From Quillaja saponaria (taxonomy: Eukaryota; Streptophyta; Magnoliopsida; Fabales; Quillajaceae), in the NCBI GenBank assembly GCA_029379385.1, contig CM055614.1:1860001-1924000 (forward strand): DNA of 64,000 nucleotides, given 5' to 3'. A program made the translations under genes and the position numbers. Numbering within the stretch: position 1 is the first letter of the stretch; the number at the start of each line of letters is the position of its first letter. Below the pieces are notes generated by a model. It ran no database searches, was not told the origin of the DNA, and saw nothing but the letters and a program-made list of their open reading frames with translations. This document shows, in pieces, positions 62,901 through 64,000 of this stretch.

Positions 62901-63313
62901 TACAAAACTACTGATTCTTGGGGATGCTATGCAGTGATCTGTTTTTCCAATGTAACTACCAGAGCACTTATGCTAGGTTATCAATTTCTCTTTAAGTTTC
63001 AGCGTGCAGCATGTTATGTAGTCGCTGTTAGGTTTGATAAATTAACCATGCATAGTGTGCAAATGTGATGTTTCTTTCTTTTCTTTTTTATTTATTAGCT
63101 AAGCATTATCCACAATGGATCCTTGTATTCATGAACAGCTTATGAATGCCTAAACTTGATTTGTAGGTTGAGAGGGTATCCCACAGAGATAACTTGCAGA
63201 GCTTTGTGCAGAAATCAGAAAACCTTGAGAAACAATGCCTGTCAAAGGCCATCAAGTCATACTGTGAGCTGCGAGTTTTACCTTATGAAGAAAACAGGAC
63301 TGTTGTATTTTGA
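59963..63313 (+). CDS. PURU: Formyltetrahydrofolate deformylase (PurU type), mitochondrial, with single-base insertions
   Basis: PurU hydrolyses 10-formyl-tetrahydrofolate to tetrahydrofolate and formate; in plants it acts in mitochondria and supports photorespiratory folate balance. Eight exons: 59963-60112, 60402-60516, 61179-61329, 61403-61477, 61592-61753, 62048-62146, 62252-62338 and 63167-63313. All use GT-AG. Order: a mitochondrial presequence ([17 protein letters not shown]), an ACT-type domain (HGIHVFQCP then DAVGIVA...), and a formyltransferase-like domain with [45 protein letters not shown] and the C-terminus [14 protein letters not shown]. The catalytic Asn-His and Asp regions are intact. 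As written, the frame breaks five times, each by one extra base: near 60402, 60424, 61412, 61644 and 61742. Without those the phases close and give 326 residues, a normal length. Either a consensus-error zone or a very young pseudogene. Confidence 0.9.
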
Positions 63314-64000
63314 GCCTGAGGAGAAACTGAAGACATACTACACCCAATGGAGGTCCAACTTGTGTGTACATTCAATCAAATTATTTATATTGTTCTAAGT
63401 ATCGTCCAATTAGTTTTGAATTAAGCGTACTTTGGAGATGTTTGTGACAATTTAATCATCACGGAACTTCTTGATTTCATCTCCTATCTTTATCTGGTTT
63501 TTTTTCTGCAACAGCCAACAGGGCTTAGACTTAGCTCTCTATCCTACTGCTAGTCTGTGAAGTGCCCTGCTAGTCTCTGTCATACGCAATATTCTGCCCC
63601 TTTACCGCCTGACCTAGATGAGTTAATCAGATCATACGATATGTTCTTATTAGAAATGTGGTAAAATTAAAGAATGTGATTGCTCCCTTCAATGCTGTGG
63701 AGTTCAAAGGAAGTATTGTCCATTTGTTCACAAATAACATGTAATTTGTCAAAATCTAAACCGATTTGTGCTCAAATTATTGATAGTCAAGCAAATTATT
63801 TACTCACTATTCTTATTTATAATTAACTAGTAAATCTCCATGACTTTGAGAGATTTGTTTAGAAACTTCTCATATTTAATTAAAATGTAAAGTATTTAAA
63901 ATATATATATAGATTAACATGTATGTAAATTGTCATTTAAGTGCTTTGCATACAAGTTATTCTCATATGCAATTCATGATAAGTCAATCTTCCAAATATT
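63314..64000. other. Downstream of deformylase gene
   Basis: Probable 3' UTR, then AT-rich spacer up to the window edge. No gene was recognised. Confidence 0.6.

Noticed and set aside
1..64000. CRISPR arrays, bacterial operons, integrated virus or a large retrotransposon body
   Set aside because: No regular short direct repeats with unique spacers, and no reverse transcriptase, integrase, capsid or transposase frames were seen.

Overview
This is a 64 kb piece of plant nuclear genome, from a dicot and probably a rosid. The grounds are spliced genes with GT-AG introns, AT-rich intergenic DNA, plant-only families (a PLS-type PPR protein, a WAT1/EamA transporter, a TIP2 aquaporin, an NFD6-like protein) and gene order resembling Arabidopsis. 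The species cannot be named from the sequence. No prokaryotic, viral, CRISPR or tRNA/rRNA features were found.

Layout, left to right. The minus-strand 5' part of a SEC16/MAG5 gene (1-6536) runs off the left edge. An AT-rich desert of about 5 kb follows. Then come a ZAT-type C2H2 zinc-finger gene (12144-13049, minus), a WAT1-related transporter (15732-17857, minus), an intronless PPR gene (19608-21425, plus) and a small NFD6-like gene (24065-24477, minus) with alternative last exons out to 22434. A matrix metalloproteinase gene (27915-29003, minus) sits in the second copy of a tandem segmental duplication (25377-31056); the first copy has lost about 1.1 kb of the gene. Next are an O-fucosyltransferase gene of nine exons (33319-38292, plus) and a large Agenet-domain gene (coding 39455-50351, minus; 2,234 aa predicted). 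A gap follows that holds about 0.9 kb of degenerate telomere-like minisatellite (52596-53523). The right end has a TIP2 aquaporin (55604-56726, plus), a fragment of a cytosolic leucyl-tRNA synthetase gene (57755-58086, minus) and a PurU-type formyltetrahydrofolate deformylase gene (59963-63313, plus).

The genes are not an operon or pathway. They are a conserved plant syntenic block. From memory, Arabidopsis carries SEC16, the WAT1 gene, the PPR gene, the small NFD6-like gene, TIP2;3 and PURU1 together on chromosome 5, and the Agenet gene, TIP2;2 and PURU2 together on chromosome 4. This window would be an unduplicated version holding both sets.

Most notable: three alternative C-termini encoded by the NFD6-like gene; a 129-bp in-frame intron in the Agenet gene that would insert a hydrophobic segment if retained; five single-base insertions in the deformylase exons and one at the end of TIP2, more like consensus errors than decay; the metalloproteinase duplication with a microhomology deletion; and the telomere-like minisatellite. 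I did not find a convincing wholly new biological system.
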